This document shows positions 35,092 through 44,164 of a stretch of 64,000 bases of DNA, one piece after another. This DNA is from Rhodanobacter sp. FW104-R8. GTDB taxonomy: Bacteria; Pseudomonadota; Gammaproteobacteria; Xanthomonadales; Rhodanobacteraceae. Under the pieces are notes generated by a model. That model did no database searches. It saw nothing but the letters and a program-made list of their open reading frames with translations, and was not told where the DNA came from. Each line of letters opens with the position of its first letter. Within the stretch, counting starts at the first letter, position 1. The position numbers were made by a program, and so were the translations under genes. Where the stretch lies: assembly GCF_001617365.1 (NCBI RefSeq), contig NZ_LVJR01000023.1, positions 52,989-116,988 of the forward strand, in the 5' to 3' direction.

Positions 35092-36597
35092 TTAGCCGCC
35101 CTTCTCCAGCCGCGCGATCATCGGCGCACGCGCGGCCATGATCAGCGCTGCGGCGCGTTCCTCGTCCATGCCCTCGATATCGATCATGTCGTCCACCGCC
35201 AGGTCGGCCAGGTCGTCGACCGTGGTCACCTCGCGCGCGGCCAGCGCGTAGGCCGTCGCCTCGTCCATCCCTTCCAGCGCAAGCAGCTCGTCGGAAGGCT
35301 GATGTTCGTCGACGCCCTCCTCCACCGCCAGTGCCTCGGTCAGCAGCGCATCGCGGGCGCGGGCGCGCAGTTCCTCGACGATGTCCTCGTCGAAGCCCTC
35401 CACCGCCAGCAGTTCGGCGCTGGGCACGTAGGCGATTTCCTCGATGCTGGAAAAGCCTTCCTGCACGAGGATCACGGCAATTTCCTGGTCCACTTCGAGC
35501 TTCTCCATGAACAGCGCCTTCGCGGCCTCCTGTTCGGCCTCGCTCTTGGCGGTGACCTGGTCCTGGGTCATCACGTTGAGCTGCCAGCCGGTGAGCTTGC
35601 TGGCCAGGCGCACGTTCTGGCCGCCGCGGCCGATGGCCTGCGAGAGCTTGTCCTCGGCCACCGCGATGTCCATCGAGTGCTTTTCCTCGTCCATGATGAT
35701 GGACTGCACCTCGGCCGGCGCCATCGCGTTGATGACGTACTGGGCCTGGTTCTCGTGCCACAGGATGATGTCCACGCGCTCGCCGTTGAGGTCGTTGGAC
35801 ACCGCCTGCACGCGTGAACCGCGCATGCCGATGCAGGCGCCGATCGGATCGGTGCGCGTGTCATGCGCCAGCACGGCGATCTTGGCGCGGTCGCCCGGGT
35901 CGCGCGCGCAGCCCTTGATCTCGACCAGGCCCTGGCCGACCTCGGGCACTTCCAGCTTGAACAGCTCGATCATGAACTCCGGCGCGGCGCGCGACACGAA
36001 CAGCTGCGGGCCACGGGCCTCGGAGCGCACCTCGTACAGGTAGCCGCGCACGCGATCGCCCACGCGCACCGACTCGCGCGGAATCGTCTTGTCGCGCGGG
36101 ATGAACGCCTCGGCGTTGCCGCCCAGGTCGAGGTAGATGTTGCCGCGCTCCACGCGCTTGACGATGCCGGTGACCAGCTCCCCCACGCGGTCGGCGAACG
36201 CGTCGACCACCTGCTGGCGCTCGGCCTCGCGCACGCGCTGCACGATCACCTGCTTGGCAGCCTGCGCCGCGATGCGGCCGAACTCGGCGTTCTCGATCTG
36301 CTGCTCGATATACTCGCCCACCATGGCGTCGGCGCGCTCGTCCAGCGCGTCCATCAGGCGCAGCTGATACGACGGCGACTCCATCTCGCCGTCGTCGGCG
36401 ATGATTTCCCAACGTCGAAACGTCTCGTACTCGCCGGTGTTGTGGTCGATCGACACGCGGATGTCCGGCTCCTCGTCCGGATAGCGCTTTTTCGCGGCCG
36501 AGGCCAGCGCGGCCTCCATGGCTTCGAAAATCACTTCCTCCGGCACGCCCTTTTCATTGGCGACCGCGTCGACGACCAGCAAAAGTTCTTTGCTCAT
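35092..36597 (-). CDS. nusA: Transcription termination/antitermination factor NusA
   Basis: This RNA polymerase-associated factor controls pausing, termination and antitermination. The 501 residues comprise an N-terminal domain (MSKELLLVVDAVANEKG), S1 (GIVKRVERGNIYLDLGG near 140) and two KH domains (IGACIGMRGSRVQAVSNDL near 245 and LSQAIGRGGQNVRLA near 315). Two C-terminal acidic helix-hairpin-helix repeats typical of gammaproteobacteria follow. The start is ATG 36597; the frame open to 36651 reads into the dispersed repeat. The rimP-nusA gap holds two sense repeat units. Confidence 0.97.
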   Translation of the reverse strand: MSKELLLVVDAVANEKGVPEEVIFEAMEAALASAAKKRYPDEEPDIRVSIDHNTGEYETFRRWEIIADDGEMESPSYQLRLMDALDERADAMVGEYIEQQIENAEFGRIAAQAAKQVIVQRVREAERQQVVDAFADRVGELVTGIVKRVERGNIYLDLGGNAEAFIPRDKTIPRESVRVGDRVRGYLYEVRSEARGPQLFVSRAAPEFMIELFKLEVPEVGQGLVEIKGCARDPGDRAKIAVLAHDTRTDPIGACIGMRGSRVQAVSNDLNGERVDIILWHENQAQYVINAMAPAEVQSIIMDEEKHSMDIAVAEDKLSQAIGRGGQNVRLASKLTGWQLNVMTQDQVTAKSEAEQEAAKALFMEKLEVDQEIAVILVQEGFSSIEEIAYVPSAELLAVEGFDEDIVEELRARARDALLTEALAVEEGVDEHQPSDELLALEGMDEATAYALAAREVTTVDDLADLAVDDMIDIEGMDEERAAALIMAARAPMIARLEKGG

Positions 36598-36642
36598 TGC
36601 AGCAGCTCCATAAACGCCCTGCGGCGTCCGATCGGTAACTTT

Positions 36643-36698
36643 TGCGTTCATCCCTGAACGCGAGGATCAAGAGGCGGCCCTCCTTGGCCGCACTGTTC
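36643..36698 (-). repeat. Paired-hairpin repeat unit D2 (rimP/nusA gap, sense)
   Basis: Read with the mRNA (minus), hairpin 1 is gcggcc-AAGGAG-ggccgc (36691-36674) and hairpin 2 is gcgttc-AGGGAT-gaacgc (36661-36644), 12 nt apart. Both stems are perfect and both loops are ANGGAN. Hairpin 2 ends about 46 nt before the nusA start. Confidence 0.88.
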
Positions 36699-36711
36699 AA
36701 TTCGGTTTCTC

Positions 36712-36767
36712 TGCGTTCGTCCATGAGCGCGAAGATCAGTAAGCGACCTTCCATGGCCGCACCATTC
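36712..36767 (-). repeat. Paired-hairpin repeat unit D1 (rimP/nusA gap, sense)
   Basis: Read on the minus strand, hairpin 1 is gcggcc-ATGGAA-ggtcgc (36760-36743), with a G-U pair, and hairpin 2 is gcgctc-ATGGAC-gaacgc (36730-36713), with one mismatch. Both loops are ANGGAN. It immediately follows the rimP stop and is tandem with D2. Confidence 0.85.
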
Positions 36768-36770
36768 AAT

Positions 36771-37313
36771 TCAGCCAGCCCGCTTCTTGCCGGGCGCCTT
36801 GCCGCCGGGCTTGGGCTGCGGCGCATAACCGAGCGCCACCCAGTCCGGCACCACGCGCGCACTTTCCACCAGCGCGTGGTCGAATTCGAACGTCTTGCCT
36901 TCGGCTTCCAGCACGATGCGCCCGCCTTCCACCGAAACCAGCTTGCCACGCAGGCGACGACGACCTTCAAGCGGCGCCCTCAGCAGCACCTTCACTTCCT
37001 GCCCGCCGGCCCGCGCAAACTGCGCAGCGGTGAACAGCGGCCGATCCAGGCCCGGCGAGGAAACCTCCAGCACGTAATGGCCCGGAATCGGGTCTTCCAC
37101 GTCGAGCAGGGCAGACAACTCGCGGCTGGCGGTCTCACAATCCTCGATACCGACCTCGCGGCGCTCGCCGTCGCCCGCTTCCTTGTCCAGCAAGTCCAGA
37201 TAAACGCGCAGGGTACTCTGCCCGTGCGACGGGGTGAACTCCACGCCGAGGCATTCCAGGCCCAGATCGGCCAGGACCCCGCTGAAACGTTGCACCAGTG
37301 CCTGTGTATCCAT
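36771..37313 (-). CDS. rimP: Ribosome maturation factor RimP
   Basis: It assists late 30S subunit assembly. The 180-residue protein has the family segments [33 protein letters not shown] and [14 protein letters not shown], with a basic C-terminal tail ([12 protein letters not shown]). The ATG at 37313 follows GGGAAGG. It is the first protein gene after tRNA-fMet, as in metY-rimP-nusA of E. coli. Two intrinsic terminators precede it. Confidence 0.95.
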   Translation of the reverse strand: MDTQALVQRFSGVLADLGLECLGVEFTPSHGQSTLRVYLDLLDKEAGDGERREVGIEDCETASRELSALLDVEDPIPGHYVLEVSSPGLDRPLFTAAQFARAGGQEVKVLLRAPLEGRRRLRGKLVSVEGGRIVLEAEGKTFEFDHALVESARVVPDWVALGYAPQPKPGGKAPGKKRAG

Positions 37314-37352
37314 GGGTAGCCTTCCCAGATCACCTGTGAGAATCGCAGAAAC

Positions 37353-37378
37353 AAAAAATGGGCTCCAACGGCCCATTT
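37353..37378 (-). terminator. Second leader terminator upstream of rimP
   Basis: On the minus strand an 8-bp stem (aaatgggc/gcccattt) with a 7-nt loop is followed by TTTTTTGTTTC. It lies 40 nt before the rimP start and about 90 nt after the tRNA terminator. No gene lies between, so it fits an attenuator. Confidence 0.8.
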
Positions 37379-37466
37379 CCCTATCTCGCCGATGTCCCAC
37401 TCCATGCAGCTCTTTCCGGTGCGGGTGCTACCCGAGGCGCCCCCGCACGACGCATCCCTGCGCCCA

Positions 37467-37493
37467 ACAAAAAAGCCTCACGAGGAGGCTTTC
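37467..37493 (-). terminator. Intrinsic terminator after tRNA-fMet
   Basis: On the minus strand the stem aaagcctc/gaggcttt with a short loop is followed by TTTTTTGTTGG. It begins 18 nt after the tRNA 3' end. Confidence 0.85.
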
Positions 37494-37510
37494 TTGCATC
37501 AAGAAAGATC

Positions 37511-37587
37511 TGGTAGCGGGGGCAGGATTCGAACCTGCGACCTTCGGGTTATGAGCCCGACGAGCTGCCAGACTGCTCCACCCCGCA
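37511..37587 (-). tRNA. metY: Initiator tRNA-fMet (CAT)
   Basis: A 77-nt tRNA with encoded CCA. The anticodon loop is CTCATAA and the anticodon stem has three consecutive G-C pairs (GGG/CCC), the hallmark of initiators that enter the ribosomal P site. The D stem has the A11-U24 type pair. The acceptor end is T1 opposite T72, a mismatch as required to block EF-Tu and allow formylation, but U:U instead of the usual C1:A72. Its place before rimP-nusA-infB matches metY of E. coli, and it also follows nuoN. Confidence 0.96.
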
Positions 37588-37600
37588 TCAGAGTCTGAAG

Positions 37601-37629
37601 AGTTTACCGGGGTGGCCGGTTTCTTGCAA
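37601..37629 (-). promoter_or_regulatory. Promoter of tRNA-fMet/rimP operon
   Basis: On the minus strand TTGCAA (37629-37624), a 17-bp spacer and TAAACT (37606-37601). The start point would fall about 7 nt before the tRNA. It lies between nuoN and the tRNA. Confidence 0.7.
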
Positions 37630-37671
37630 GCCTCGACGCAATCCTTCCTCGCCGGAGCCAGGACCCCTTGC

Positions 37672-39126
37672 TCACAACCCGAACGCGCGTCGGCACCAGC
37701 CCAGCAGCGGTCCCCAGTACAAGCCCAGCACCAGCAGCGACAGCGCGTTCAGCGACAGCACCATGCGCAGCGGCTTGTCCGGCTGCACCCGCAACTCGCT
37801 GCCGGCGACCGGCTCGTCGAAGTACATCACCTTGACCACGTACAGGTAGTAGTACAGGCCGATGATGGCGAATACGATGCCGACGATGGCCAGCCACAGC
37901 ATGTTCGCGTGGATCGCCGCCTCCAGCACCAGCACCTTGGCCCAGAAGCCGAACAGCGGCGGCACGCCGGCCAGCGAGAACATCGCCAGCAGCATCAGGA
38001 ACGCCATCCACGGCGACTTCTGGTTGAGCCCCTTGAGATCGGCGATTTCCTCGCACTCGAAACCAGCACGGGTCAGCGCCAGCATCACGCCGAACGCGGC
38101 CACCCCCATCAGTGCGTAGCAGATCGCGTAGAACATCGCCGCGGCATAGCCCTCCGGACCGGCGGCGGAGAGGCCGAGCAGCAGGTAGCCCATGTGCGAG
38201 ATGGTCGAGTACGCCAGCATGCGCTTGAGGTTGGTCTGCACGATCGCGACCAGGTTGCCGATCGCCAGCGAAACCACCGCCAGCACCGCCAGCATCAGCT
38301 GCCAGTGCTGCGACAGGTCGCCCATGCCCGCATCGAGCAGGCGGTAGGCCATGCCGAACGCGGCGAGCTTGGAGCCCGAGGCGATGAAGGTGGTGACCGG
38401 CGTCGGCGCGCCCTGGTAGACGTCGGGGATCCACATGTGGAACGGCGCGGCGCCCAGCTTGAAGCCGACGCCCACGACCATGAAGACCAGGCCGAACAGC
38501 AGCAGGGTCGGCGCCGTGGTGTAGCTCATCACGTTGTGCAGCTGCGCCAGGTCCAGGGTCGGCGTGCCGCCCATGCCGGAAGCGCCGTAGACCATCGACA
38601 TGCCGTACAGCAGCATGCCCGAGGCCAGCGCGCCCAGCACGAAGTACTTGATCGCCGCCTCCGGCGGCAGCTTCGCGTCGCGGTTCAGCGCCACCAGCGC
38701 GTACGACGACAGCGACAGCAGCTCCAGCCCCAGATAGACGGTGACCAGGTTGCCGGCCGACACCAGCAGCATGATGCCGAGCACGGCGAAGATCATCAGC
38801 GTGTAGAACTCGCCGCTGACCAGCTTGCGGTCGATCAGGTACGGACGGGCGTAGACGAACACCATCGCGGTGGTGCCCAGCGCGAACACCTTGAGGATCT
38901 CGGCCACGTCGTCACGCACGAACATGCCGCCGAACGCGGTCACCGCCTGCGGCGGCTGGCCGGCGATCACCAGGTAGATCGCCACCAGCAGCACGGCGAT
39001 CGAGATCCAGTGCAGCCAGGGACGCTGCGCCGGCCTCATGAAGGCGTCAGCGAGCAACAGCACGCACGCGGCCCCTACCAAATAGAATTCCGGCAGCAGG
39101 ATCAGGATGTCATTCAAGGTTGGCAT
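37672..39126 (-). CDS. nuoN: NADH-quinone oxidoreductase subunit N
   Basis: This antiporter-like membrane subunit of complex I translocates protons. The 484-residue protein has about 14 hydrophobic segments, with the family stretch AAIKYFVLGALASGMLLYGMS and conserved Lys in LKRMLAYSTISHMGYLLLG near residue 300. It is the last gene of nuoA-N; 84 bp separate it from the tRNA-fMet gene and no terminator is seen between. Confidence 0.96.
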   Translation of the reverse strand: MPTLNDILILLPEFYLVGAACVLLLADAFMRPAQRPWLHWISIAVLLVAIYLVIAGQPPQAVTAFGGMFVRDDVAEILKVFALGTTAMVFVYARPYLIDRKLVSGEFYTLMIFAVLGIMLLVSAGNLVTVYLGLELLSLSSYALVALNRDAKLPPEAAIKYFVLGALASGMLLYGMSMVYGASGMGGTPTLDLAQLHNVMSYTTAPTLLLFGLVFMVVGVGFKLGAAPFHMWIPDVYQGAPTPVTTFIASGSKLAAFGMAYRLLDAGMGDLSQHWQLMLAVLAVVSLAIGNLVAIVQTNLKRMLAYSTISHMGYLLLGLSAAGPEGYAAAMFYAICYALMGVAAFGVMLALTRAGFECEEIADLKGLNQKSPWMAFLMLLAMFSLAGVPPLFGFWAKVLVLEAAIHANMLWLAIVGIVFAIIGLYYYLYVVKVMYFDEPVAGSELRVQPDKPLRMVLSLNALSLLVLGLYWGPLLGWCRRAFGL

Positions 39127-39138
39127 GTCGGGTCCCGA

Positions 39139-40647
39139 TCAAATCTTGTGAATGGCCAGCTGCTGCACCAGCTGCGACACCGAGCTGTCCATCAGGTGGA
39201 CCAGCGGCTGCGGCCAGACGCCCAGCGCCAGCACGGCGGCGGCGAAGGCGGCCAGCACGAACGTCTCGCGTCCGTTGATCTCCTTCATCTCCGCCACGTG
39301 CGGATTGGTGATCGCGCCCCACAGCACGCGCTTGACCAGCCACAGCGTGTAGCCCGCACCGATGATCAGGGTGAACGCGGCGAACAGCGCAACCCACGGA
39401 TTGGCGGTGAAGCTGGCCAGGATCACCATGAATTCGCCCACGAAACCGCTGGTGCCCGGCAGGCCGCAGTTGGCCATCGCGAACAGCACGTAGAAGAAGC
39501 CGAACCACGGCATCGCGTTGATCACGCCGCCGTAGTCCTTGATCAGGCGCGTGTGCATGCGGTCGTACATCACGCCGATGCAGGTGAACATCGCGCCGGA
39601 GACGAAACCGTGCGAGATCATCTGCACCATCGCACCCTGCATGCCGAGCATCGCCGTGTCGGTCCTGCCCTGCTCGCGCACCAGCATGAACGCGATGAAG
39701 ATGCCCAGCGTGACGAAGCCCATGTGCGCCACGGACGAGTACGCCACCAGCTTCTTCATGTCCTCCTGCACCAGCGCGACGTAACCGATGTAGACGATCG
39801 CGATCAGGCTGAGCACGATGACCAGCCAGGCGAAATGCGCACCGGCATCGGGCACGATCGGCAGGATGAAGCGCAGCATGCCGTAGGTACCGACCTTCAG
39901 CATCACCGCCGCCAGCACCACCGAACCGCCGGTCGGCGCCTCGACGTGGGCGTCCGGCAGCCAGGTGTGCACCGGCACCATCGGCACCTTGATCGCGAAC
40001 GCGATCAGGAACGCGAAGAAGATCCAGGCCTGCTCCTTGAACGTCAGCGGCAGCGCCGCCAGCGTGGCCAGGTCGAACGTGTGCGCCTTCTGGTACAGGT
40101 ACAGCAGCGCGATCAGCATGAAGACCGAGCCGAAGAACGTGTAGATGAAGAACTTCAGCGTCGCGTACACGCGGCGCGGGCCGCCCCAGATGCCGATCAG
40201 GATGAACATCGGGATCAGGATCGCCTCGAACAGCGCGTAGAACAGCAGCGCGTCGGTGGCGCAGAACACGCCGATCAGCAGACCCTCGAGGACCAGCATC
40301 GCGGCCATGTACTGGTGCGGCTTGTCCTGAATGACCTCCCACGCGCCGGCGATCACCAGGACGCCGACGAAGGTCGTCATCACGATCAGCGCCACCGAGA
40401 TGCCGTCGACCGCCAGGCCGTAATGGACGCCCCAGGAGGCGATCCACAGGTGGCTTTCGACCAGCTGCATCACGGCGCCGGCGGGGTTGTACTGCACCAG
40501 CAGGAACAGGCTGGCCACGAAGGTCAGCACCGCCACCAGCAGCGACAGCCAGCGGGCGAGATTGGGCCGGGCCGAACCGGCAAGCAGCACCGGGATGGCG
40601 CCGACGACGGGTAGCCAGATCAGCAGGCTGAGCAAGTGATTGAACAT
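39139..40647 (-). CDS. nuoM: NADH-quinone oxidoreductase subunit M
   Basis: This antiporter-like proton-pumping subunit has 502 residues. Its motifs include LFYALFEAILIPMFILIGIWGG near residue 135 (conserved Glu), the Lys region FAIKVPMVPVHTWLPDAHVEAPTGGSV near residue 235, and MKKLVAYSSVAHMGF. ATG 40647 gives MFNHLLSLLIWLP. It is 14 bp after nuoL and 12 bp before nuoN. Confidence 0.96.
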   Translation of the reverse strand: MFNHLLSLLIWLPVVGAIPVLLAGSARPNLARWLSLLVAVLTFVASLFLLVQYNPAGAVMQLVESHLWIASWGVHYGLAVDGISVALIVMTTFVGVLVIAGAWEVIQDKPHQYMAAMLVLEGLLIGVFCATDALLFYALFEAILIPMFILIGIWGGPRRVYATLKFFIYTFFGSVFMLIALLYLYQKAHTFDLATLAALPLTFKEQAWIFFAFLIAFAIKVPMVPVHTWLPDAHVEAPTGGSVVLAAVMLKVGTYGMLRFILPIVPDAGAHFAWLVIVLSLIAIVYIGYVALVQEDMKKLVAYSSVAHMGFVTLGIFIAFMLVREQGRTDTAMLGMQGAMVQMISHGFVSGAMFTCIGVMYDRMHTRLIKDYGGVINAMPWFGFFYVLFAMANCGLPGTSGFVGEFMVILASFTANPWVALFAAFTLIIGAGYTLWLVKRVLWGAITNPHVAEMKEINGRETFVLAAFAAAVLALGVWPQPLVHLMDSSVSQLVQQLAIHKI

Positions 40648-40661
40648 GGATCCCGTTTCCC

Positions 40662-42707
40662 TTAGTGCCCGGCCAGCCCGGACCCGACCAGCCAGTATCC
40701 GCCAAGCAGCAGGATCAGGCCGAGAATCATCGCGAAGGCGTAGTGGTAGAGGTAGCCCGACTGCAGGCGGCGCATCGTGGCGGCGACGCGATGCACCAGG
40801 TTCACCGAGCCGTTGACCATCGCACCGTCGATCAGCGCCGTCTCGCTGGCCTTCCAGAAGCCGCGACCCAGCAGCACGCTGCCACGGGCAAACAGCGCGA
40901 AGTAGACGTCGTCGACCCAGTACTTGCGGTCGAGCACCGTCCACAGCGGCCGCAGCGCCGACTTGATCCGGTCCGCCAGCGCCGGGTTGAACAGGTAGAT
41001 GTAGGTGGTGACCGCGAAGGCGACCAGCACCAGCAGGAACGGCAACTGGGTGAATCCATGCAGGGCCATCGCCGCCGCGCCATGGAACTCGTGGCCCAGC
41101 TCGGCCAGCACGTCGTTCGCCTCGTCCACGCGGATCGCGCCGCGGAACCAGTTGCCGAACAGCGTGGGGCCGACCGTGAAAAATCCGACCAGCAGCGACG
41201 GGGTCGCCAGCAGCACCAGCGGCAGCGTCACCACCCACGGCGATTCCTTCGGCGCATGCGCCAGCACGCCCGGCTCGTGATGGCCATGGTCGTCATGGCC
41301 GTCGTGATGGCCGTGGCCATGCGGCTCGACCACCTTGAAGCGCTCCTTGCCGTGGAACGTGAGGTACATCTGGCGGAACGTGTACAGGCCCGTCACCAGC
41401 GCGCCGGCCATCACGCAGAAATAGGCATAGTGCGCGCCCCAGCGATGCGACAGGCCGACCGCCTCGATGATCGCGTCCTTCGAGTAGAAGCCCGAGGTGA
41501 ACGGCACCGCCACCAGCGCCAGCGAACCGACCCACATGGTGATCCAGGTGACCGGCATGTACTTGCGCAGGCCGCCCATGTAGCGCATGTCCTGCTCGTG
41601 GTGCATCGCGATGATCACCGAGCCGGCGCCGAGGAACAGCAGCGCCTTGAAGAACGCATGGGTCATCAGGTGGAACACCGCGCCCGAGTACATCGACACG
41701 CCCAGCGCCACCGTCATGTAGCCCAGCTGCGACAGCGTGGAGTACGCGATCACCCGCTTGATGTCGTTCTGCACGATGCCGATCAGCCCGGTGAACAGCG
41801 CGGTGGTGGCGCCGATCACCAGCACGAAGCTCAGCGCCGTGGACGACATCTCGAACAGCGGCGACATGCGCGCCACCATGAAGATGCCGGCGGTCACCAT
41901 CGTCGCCGCATGGATCAGCGCGGAGATCGGGGTCGGGCCTTCCATCGAGTCGGGCAGCCACACGTGCAGCGGCACCTGCGCCGACTTGCCCATCGCGCCG
42001 ACGAACAGGCAGATGCAGATCACCGTGGCCGCGTCCCACTGCGTGTTCGCGGTGATCTGCAGGGCCTTGCCGGCCAGGCCGGGGGCCGCGGCGAACGCGG
42101 TGGCGTAGTCCAGCGTGCCGAGGAAATACAGCACCGCCGCGATGCCGAGCAGGAAGCCGAAGTCGCCCACGCGGTTGACCAGGAACGCCTTCAGGTTCGC
42201 GAAGATCGCGGTCGGCCGCTTGTACCAGAAGCCGATCAGCAGGTACGACACCAGGCCCACCGCTTCCCAGCCGAAGAACAGCTGCATGAAGTTGTTGCTC
42301 ATGACCAGCATGAACATCGAGAAGGTGAACAGCGAGATGTAGCTGAAGAAGCGCGTGTAGCCGTCGTCGTCGGCCATGTAGCCGATGGTGTAGACGTGCA
42401 CCAGCAGCGACACGAAGCTCACCACCACCAGCATCAGCGCGGTCAGGCGGTCGACCATGAAGCCGACGCTGGCGTTGAACGGGCCGATCTGGAACCAGGT
42501 GTAGATGTTCTGGTTGTACTCGGCCGCCCCGCCCATGGTGAGCTGGTACAGCACGTAGAACGACAGCGCGCACGATACGGCCACGCCGAGGATGGTGACG
42601 CCGTGCGAACCGGCGCGCCCCAGGAACTTGCCCAGGAAACCGGCCAGCACGCAGCCCACCAGCGGCGCCAGCGCGATCGTCAGCAGGATGGAGGTGGAAA
42701 GACCCAT
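40662..42707 (-). CDS. nuoL: NADH-quinone oxidoreductase subunit L
   Basis: This is the largest antiporter-like subunit, with the long lateral helix at its C-terminus. It has 681 residues. Motifs include FFGWEAVGLVSYLLIGFW near residue 145, GKSAQVPLHVWLPDSMEGPTPISALIHAATM near 235, and IKRVIAYSTLSQLGYM near 315. A histidine- and aspartate-rich stretch (about residues 460-478) lies between helices, with some nine His. It starts 5 bp after the nuoK stop. Confidence 0.96.
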   Translation of the reverse strand: MGLSTSILLTIALAPLVGCVLAGFLGKFLGRAGSHGVTILGVAVSCALSFYVLYQLTMGGAAEYNQNIYTWFQIGPFNASVGFMVDRLTALMLVVVSFVSLLVHVYTIGYMADDDGYTRFFSYISLFTFSMFMLVMSNNFMQLFFGWEAVGLVSYLLIGFWYKRPTAIFANLKAFLVNRVGDFGFLLGIAAVLYFLGTLDYATAFAAAPGLAGKALQITANTQWDAATVICICLFVGAMGKSAQVPLHVWLPDSMEGPTPISALIHAATMVTAGIFMVARMSPLFEMSSTALSFVLVIGATTALFTGLIGIVQNDIKRVIAYSTLSQLGYMTVALGVSMYSGAVFHLMTHAFFKALLFLGAGSVIIAMHHEQDMRYMGGLRKYMPVTWITMWVGSLALVAVPFTSGFYSKDAIIEAVGLSHRWGAHYAYFCVMAGALVTGLYTFRQMYLTFHGKERFKVVEPHGHGHHDGHDDHGHHEPGVLAHAPKESPWVVTLPLVLLATPSLLVGFFTVGPTLFGNWFRGAIRVDEANDVLAELGHEFHGAAAMALHGFTQLPFLLVLVAFAVTTYIYLFNPALADRIKSALRPLWTVLDRKYWVDDVYFALFARGSVLLGRGFWKASETALIDGAMVNGSVNLVHRVAATMRRLQSGYLYHYAFAMILGLILLLGGYWLVGSGLAGH

Positions 42708-42711
42708 GTGT

Positions 42712-43017
42712 TCAGCCCTTCATGCTGTCGATGTCGGCGATGTTGATGGTGCTGCGCGTACGGAACAGCAGCACCAGGATCGCCAGGCCGATGGCGGCTT
42801 CCGCCGCCGCCACGGTGAGGATGAAGAACACGAACACCTGCCCCGCCACGTCGCCGAGGAAACGCGAGAACGCCACGAAGTTCATGTTCACGGCGAGCAG
42901 CATCAGCTCGATCGACATCAGCAGCACGATCACGTTCTTGCGATTGATGAACATGCCGGCGACGGCGATGCAGAACAGCACCGCGCCGAGCACGATGTAG
43001 TGCGCGAGCGAGATCAT
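42712..43017 (-). CDS. nuoK: NADH-quinone oxidoreductase subunit K
   Basis: This small three-helix membrane subunit of complex I has 101 residues, the standard length. It carries the two conserved membrane glutamates (in [13 protein letters not shown] and [12 protein letters not shown]). The ATG at 43017 overlaps the nuoJ stop (ATGA). Confidence 0.96.
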   Translation of the reverse strand: MISLAHYIVLGAVLFCIAVAGMFINRKNVIVLLMSIELMLLAVNMNFVAFSRFLGDVAGQVFVFFILTVAAAEAAIGLAILVLLFRTRSTINIADIDSMKG

Positions 43018-43661
43018 GGCTGCGGCTCCTGGGGGGCGGTCGGTTCGTCGGGGCGGACGGCGGCCATCTTCACGATGCGCACGCGGTCGCGCGGATTGAC
43101 CTTGACCTGCTGGCTGGCCGATTCGTAGCGCGCGTCGCGGCGCTCGCGCAGGGTCAGCGCCACGGCCGCCACGATGCCCACGGTGAGGATCAGCGCGGCG
43201 ATCTCGAACGGCAGCAGGAACTTCGTGTACAGCGCATGGCCCAGCCATTCGGTATTGTTGCTCATGCCCGCGGCCAGCGCGGGGTCGGCGCCCATGACCT
43301 TCGCCTGCATCGCGCGCACGCCGATCAGGCCGAGCATCTCGACCAGCATCACCGCCGCCACGATCAGGCCGACCGGCAGGAATTTCACGAAGCCCTCGCG
43401 CAGTTTCTCCTGATCGATGTCGAGCATCATCACCACGAACAGGAACAGCACCATCACCGCGCCCACGTAGACCACGATCAGCGCCAGCGCCAGGAACTCG
43501 GCCTCGAGCAGAAGCCACAGGCAGGCCGCACTGAAGAAGGTAAGCACCAGCGCCAGCACCGCGTGCACGCTGTTCTTCAGCGTGATCACCGACAATGCCG
43601 CGGCGGCGGTGACGAAGCCGAAGGCGTAGAAACAGATGAGTTGCAACAGTTGGGGGTTCAT
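43014..43661 (-). CDS. nuoJ: NADH-quinone oxidoreductase subunit J
   Basis: This five-helix membrane subunit of complex I has 215 residues. It contains the conserved third helix [18 protein letters not shown] near residue 60, whose bulge is important in coupling. A polar C-terminal tail of about 50 residues follows the last helix. It overlaps nuoK and starts 8 bp after nuoI. Confidence 0.95.
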   Translation of the reverse strand: MNPQLLQLICFYAFGFVTAAAALSVITLKNSVHAVLALVLTFFSAACLWLLLEAEFLALALIVVYVGAVMVLFLFVVMMLDIDQEKLREGFVKFLPVGLIVAAVMLVEMLGLIGVRAMQAKVMGADPALAAGMSNNTEWLGHALYTKFLLPFEIAALILTVGIVAAVALTLRERRDARYESASQQVKVNPRDRVRIVKMAAVRPDEPTAPQEPQP

Positions 43662-43669
43662 CGTTGGCC

Positions 43670-44161
43670 TCAGCGGTACGCCGCATCCTGCGTGCGGTCG
43701 GCGGCAATCTGCTGTTCGAAGCGGTCGCCGATGGCAAGCAGCTGCTGCTTGTTCACCACGTTCTCGCCACGGTGTTCGAAGTGGTATTCGTGGATCGAGG
43801 TCTCGACGATCGAATCGACCGGGCAGCTCTCCTCGCAGAAGCCGCAGTAGATGCACTTGAACAGGTCGATCTCGTAGCGGGTGGTGCGGCGCTGGCCGTC
43901 GCTCTCGCGCGGCGCCGAGTCGATGGTGATCGCCAGCGCGGGGCACACCGCCTCGCACAGCTTGCAGGCGATGCAGCGTTCCTCGCCGTTCGCGTAGCGG
44001 CGCAGCGCATGCAGGCCGCGGAAGCGGTTCGACTTGGGGATGTGCTCCATCGGGTAGCGCATCGTGTACTTCGGCTTGAACAGGTAGCGCAGGGTCACGC
44101 CCATGCCCTGGAACAGCTCGACCAGCAGCAGGCTCTTGAAATAACCGGTAACGCGATTCAT
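43670..44161 (-). CDS. nuoI: NADH-quinone oxidoreductase subunit I
   Basis: This peripheral-arm subunit carries two 4Fe-4S clusters (N6a/N6b). The 163 residues contain [12 protein letters not shown] near residue 63 and [12 protein letters not shown] near residue 103. It lies 3 bp after nuoH. Confidence 0.97.
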   Translation of the reverse strand: MNRVTGYFKSLLLVELFQGMGVTLRYLFKPKYTMRYPMEHIPKSNRFRGLHALRRYANGEERCIACKLCEAVCPALAITIDSAPRESDGQRRTTRYEIDLFKCIYCGFCEESCPVDSIVETSIHEYHFEHRGENVVNKQQLLAIGDRFEQQIAADRTQDAAYR

Positions 44162-44164
44162 GGC

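Noticed and set aside
37612..40614. 1000-codon plus-strand frame antisense to nuoN-nuoM
   Set aside because: Its His/Gln/Arg-rich composition mirrors membrane-protein codons on the other strand; no domain is recognisable.
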